A stretch of 64,000 nucleotides of DNA, from assembly GCF_963924675.1 (NCBI RefSeq), contig NC_089220.1:60708639-60772638 (forward strand), in the 5' to 3' direction. The position numbers and the translations under genes were made by a program. The notes under the pieces were generated by a model. That model was not told the origin of the DNA and did no database searches. It saw only the letters and a program-made list of their open reading frames with translations. Positions 61,776-64,000 of this stretch are shown here, in pieces. Each line of letters starts with the position of its first letter. Within the stretch, counting starts at the first letter, position 1. The stretch comes from Phocoena phocoena (taxonomy: Eukaryota; Chordata; Mammalia; Artiodactyla; Phocoenidae).

Positions 61776-62276
61776 ACAAAAACTGTGAGTGAAGAGATGA
61801 ATAGGTATGGCTACATACACATTTTAAGCCTCTTCAAAACAAAACTTAGATGAAAAGAAAAGCAACAAAATGGAAACTGTATTATGCACAATAAGGTTGG
61901 AAGAGCAAACTTTAATATCCCAGTTACAATAAGATAGCACAGAAATCTATATGAACAGTTCTCTGTACTGAATGAATACAAAGTATATGAAAAGAAGTCC
62001 AAAGAAACAAAATATAGGTCAATACTTCAAAAACTGATAATGTAACTAGTATTCAGGAAATGCAAATGAAACAATTCTAAATTATCATTTCATGCCATTT
62101 AAGTTAAATTACCCACTACTCTTAGGGTATAGGTAAAGATTTTCCTTCACTAGTAGCACTAAAAATCGATTCACTACTTTTAAAGGGCTGTCTGATGTAT
62201 TTCAAGAAATTTTCTTTCCTGAGAATGTATTTCAAAAAAAAAAACATTCAAAAACCATATCTAAAATAATTCTCAC
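61776..62276. other. Intron sequence next to exon 1
   Basis: AT-rich, unassigned. Confidence 0.5.
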
Positions 62277-62413
62277 CTTGCTTGAGAATTTTGGGGATCT
62301 ATATTTAACAAGGCTGTAAAATCCTCTTCAGCTGCAATCCAGTCTTCATTTTCATAGTAGAACATCCCACGTTTAAATAATGCATCTGTTCTTCTGGGAT
62401 CATAAAAGATACA
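62277..62413 (-). CDS. TTC6: TTC6 exon 1 of window (residues 1-46 of the fragment)
   Basis: This is the most upstream exon visible: 137 nt, entering in phase 0 and leaving after two bases of an Arg codon. The acceptor follows a C-rich tract and ends GTGTAG; the donor is AG|GTGAGA, a strong consensus. It encodes a complete TPR unit, from DALFKRGMFYY through the helix-B run EEDFTALLNIDPQN. The frame stays open and matches the next exon 14 kb away. The acceptor choice is slightly less certain than the donor because no upstream exon is visible to confirm phase. Confidence 0.82.
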
Positions 62414-63394
62414 CTACACGGGGGTGTGGAGGGGAGGCACAAAAACATATCACATAATGAAAAAAAGAACAAGAAAAGTATATAATCCTATAGCAAATTA
62501 AATGGACTAAAACCATGTTTTTAACTTCAGATTACATAAAAACAAACTACTTTAAGATGCCAGAACTTTCAGATTTGCATTTGAAGACCATGCCTTTAGG
62601 AAGTCCATTTGTCATCAAATTCTAGAAAGTGGAGGTTTTATTAAAAAAACAAAAACAAAACCCAGCACATACAAGAAGCCAAGGTTTCTGCCCACTAAAA
62701 TTTTTATTAATAAAACCTCATAAGTAATTGTTCAGCTAGAGTAGCGTTATATTGGATCTATCATAGCATTTTATTCCAATTAAAGACAATATATATTAGA
62801 TCACATCAAGGCTGATTCAATGAAATTAAATATGGATTAATTTAGTCCCTAAAATGGTGAAAAGAAATGAATTGGTATTGGCATGGTTCATTCATTTCAC
62901 ATTGAGATACAAGGCAATAGAGTAACGAGACTAAATCATTGTAAACTCAGTTGTAAAGTTCCTTGCCTATTGATAGTGGGGAAAAAATGAAGTACAAAGA
63001 TTATGAAGTATTTTTAAAACAGGGGAAAAAAAACTCTAAAGATTCTGAAGTTTGTTTGACCTCAAGTTGCTGCATTAGTCAATCTTTAAACTATTGGTGC
63101 TAGATAAAGGAAATGATCAGAAAAGATATTTTAATAATTTTAATATCTTCAAAAGAGATTTGTGGTCACTTCTAGACAAGAAGTTACCAAAACTTATAAT
63201 ATTCTCTTGAAGCAAAAGAAAGTCAAGTATGTGGCTAACCATCATAGATTAAGAAACAGGGCAGTTGGGAACATGAAAAGCTAAATTATTTCAATAACAT
63301 CTAAGTTCTCAATTGTACTAAGAACTAATAATTTAAAGTCAGGAGTTCATGGTTACAATTCTGCCTCAATCAGTGGAATATCTGCTTGACTCCA
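62414..63394. other. Intron upstream of exon 1 of the window
   Basis: A short C-rich stretch next to the acceptor serves as its polypyrimidine tract. The rest is AT-rich with no exon visible. Confidence 0.5.
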
Positions 63395-63690
63395 GCCTCA
63401 AAATACAGTTCAGCTAAAATTCACTTCCTCAAGGGAATTCTCTGATATCCCCCAACCAAACATAAATTGCCTCCCATAATCTTTATTTCCATCATAGCAT
63501 TCATCACAATTTGTAATTATATATTAGTGTATATATTTATTTCTTTAATATCTGTCCTTTAAATTATAGGCTCCATGTAAGCATGAAACATGTCTGTTTT
63601 ATTCACCAAGATTTATCCACTACATAACACTACACAGTGCCTTAGCCAATAAATATTTGTGAGTAAATGAATGAATGAATGAATGAGCCA
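63395..63690 (+). mobile_element. L2 3' end fragment
   Basis: Contains 'catagcattcatcacaattt', 'ataggctccatgtaagcatg', 'cacagtgccttagccaataa' and the ATGA-repeat tail at 63664-63686, typical of an L2 3' end. Confidence 0.85.
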
Positions 63691-64000
63691 GTGAGCACAG
63701 CCTTCTTTTGAAGCAGATAGGTTTGCTGCAGAAGAGAATCAGCTACGTCTCAAGAGTTAAGAAGCAGAAAATGATTTTCTCCATTGTTTGAAAGAAAGAA
63801 GCAATCTTCAAAGGTTTCTTTATTCTCTGCTTCATAGTCCAAGAGAAGAGAGCTGGAAAAGTCAAGTCCCCCTCAAAGTTGCCTCTTGCCTCAATGCTCC
63901 CACACCTGAATCAGATGTAAATCCATCCATTCAAAAATATCATTGACACACTGTTAATATCAATCCCAGTAACGAATGTTCTAGGGCCTAATCTAAAATA
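63691..64000. other. Unassigned intron sequence to window end
   Basis: No exon or repeat recognised. The gene is expected to continue upstream, beyond the window edge. Confidence 0.5.

Larger units (their letters stand above)
4808..62413 (-). other. TTC6: TTC6-like TPR gene, 3' part (18 exons, 5' end outside window)
   Basis: The gene runs from high to low coordinate. Eighteen exons joined by GT-AG introns give an uninterrupted frame of 843 residues ending in TGA. The product is an almost continuous superhelix of about 24 TPR units of roughly 34 residues, each with the usual Gly/Ala, Tyr and Ala positions and often a terminal Asp-Pro, as in LDP, IDP and LNP. No signal peptide, membrane segment or catalytic motif is visible, so a protein-protein scaffold role is inferred from the fold. 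A long TPR-only protein with this layout suggests TTC6; other large TPR proteins cannot be excluded without a search. The N-terminal part, promoter and start codon lie beyond position 64000. Introns range from about 430 bp to 14 kb. Confidence 0.85.

Overview
The window is vertebrate nuclear DNA, almost certainly from a whale or dolphin or a very close cetartiodactyl relative. It is AT-rich, intron-dominated and full of mammalian repeats (L1, L2, MIR, Tigger). It carries several copies of the tRNA-derived CHR-type SINE, whose head begins 'gcttccctggtggcgcag', typical of cetacean genomes. There is no bacterial or viral coding, no operon and no CRISPR array.

One protein-coding gene is supported. 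It lies on the minus strand and spans 62413 down to 4808. I reconstructed 18 consecutive exons by reading splice sites and phase by hand. All junctions are GT-AG, every phase joins correctly, and there is no internal stop or frameshift. The exons encode the last 843 residues of a protein made of about 24 tetratricopeptide (TPR) repeats. The layout fits the C-terminal part of TTC6 (tetratricopeptide repeat domain 6). That name is from family knowledge, not a search. The 5' part of the gene lies beyond position 64000. The reading frame ends with TGA at 4808-4810.

Layout by coordinate: 1-4807 is sequence downstream of the stop codon, with an L2 and two MIR fragments, a TG microsatellite and a truncated L1. 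4808-5619 holds the last two exons. 5620-13930 is an 8.3 kb intron with MIR, L2, a SINE and an exact 172-bp tandem duplication. 13931-23289 holds four exons among AT-rich introns. 23290-28687 is an intron with a Tigger relic, L2 and MIR. 28688-48230 holds eleven exons with several young SINEs, each flanked by a clear target-site duplication. 48231-62276 is a 14 kb intron dominated by a long (about 7 kb) but broken L1, itself interrupted by a SINE and lying within older L1 sequence. 62277-62413 is the first exon in the window.

I see no previously undescribed biological system here. The points most worth checking are the complete exon chain, repeat-phased introns, a run of five frame-neutral exons, an exact tandem duplication that could be recent or an assembly artefact, a possible 32-nt poison exon, and a CpG-bearing L1 promoter region antisense to the gene.
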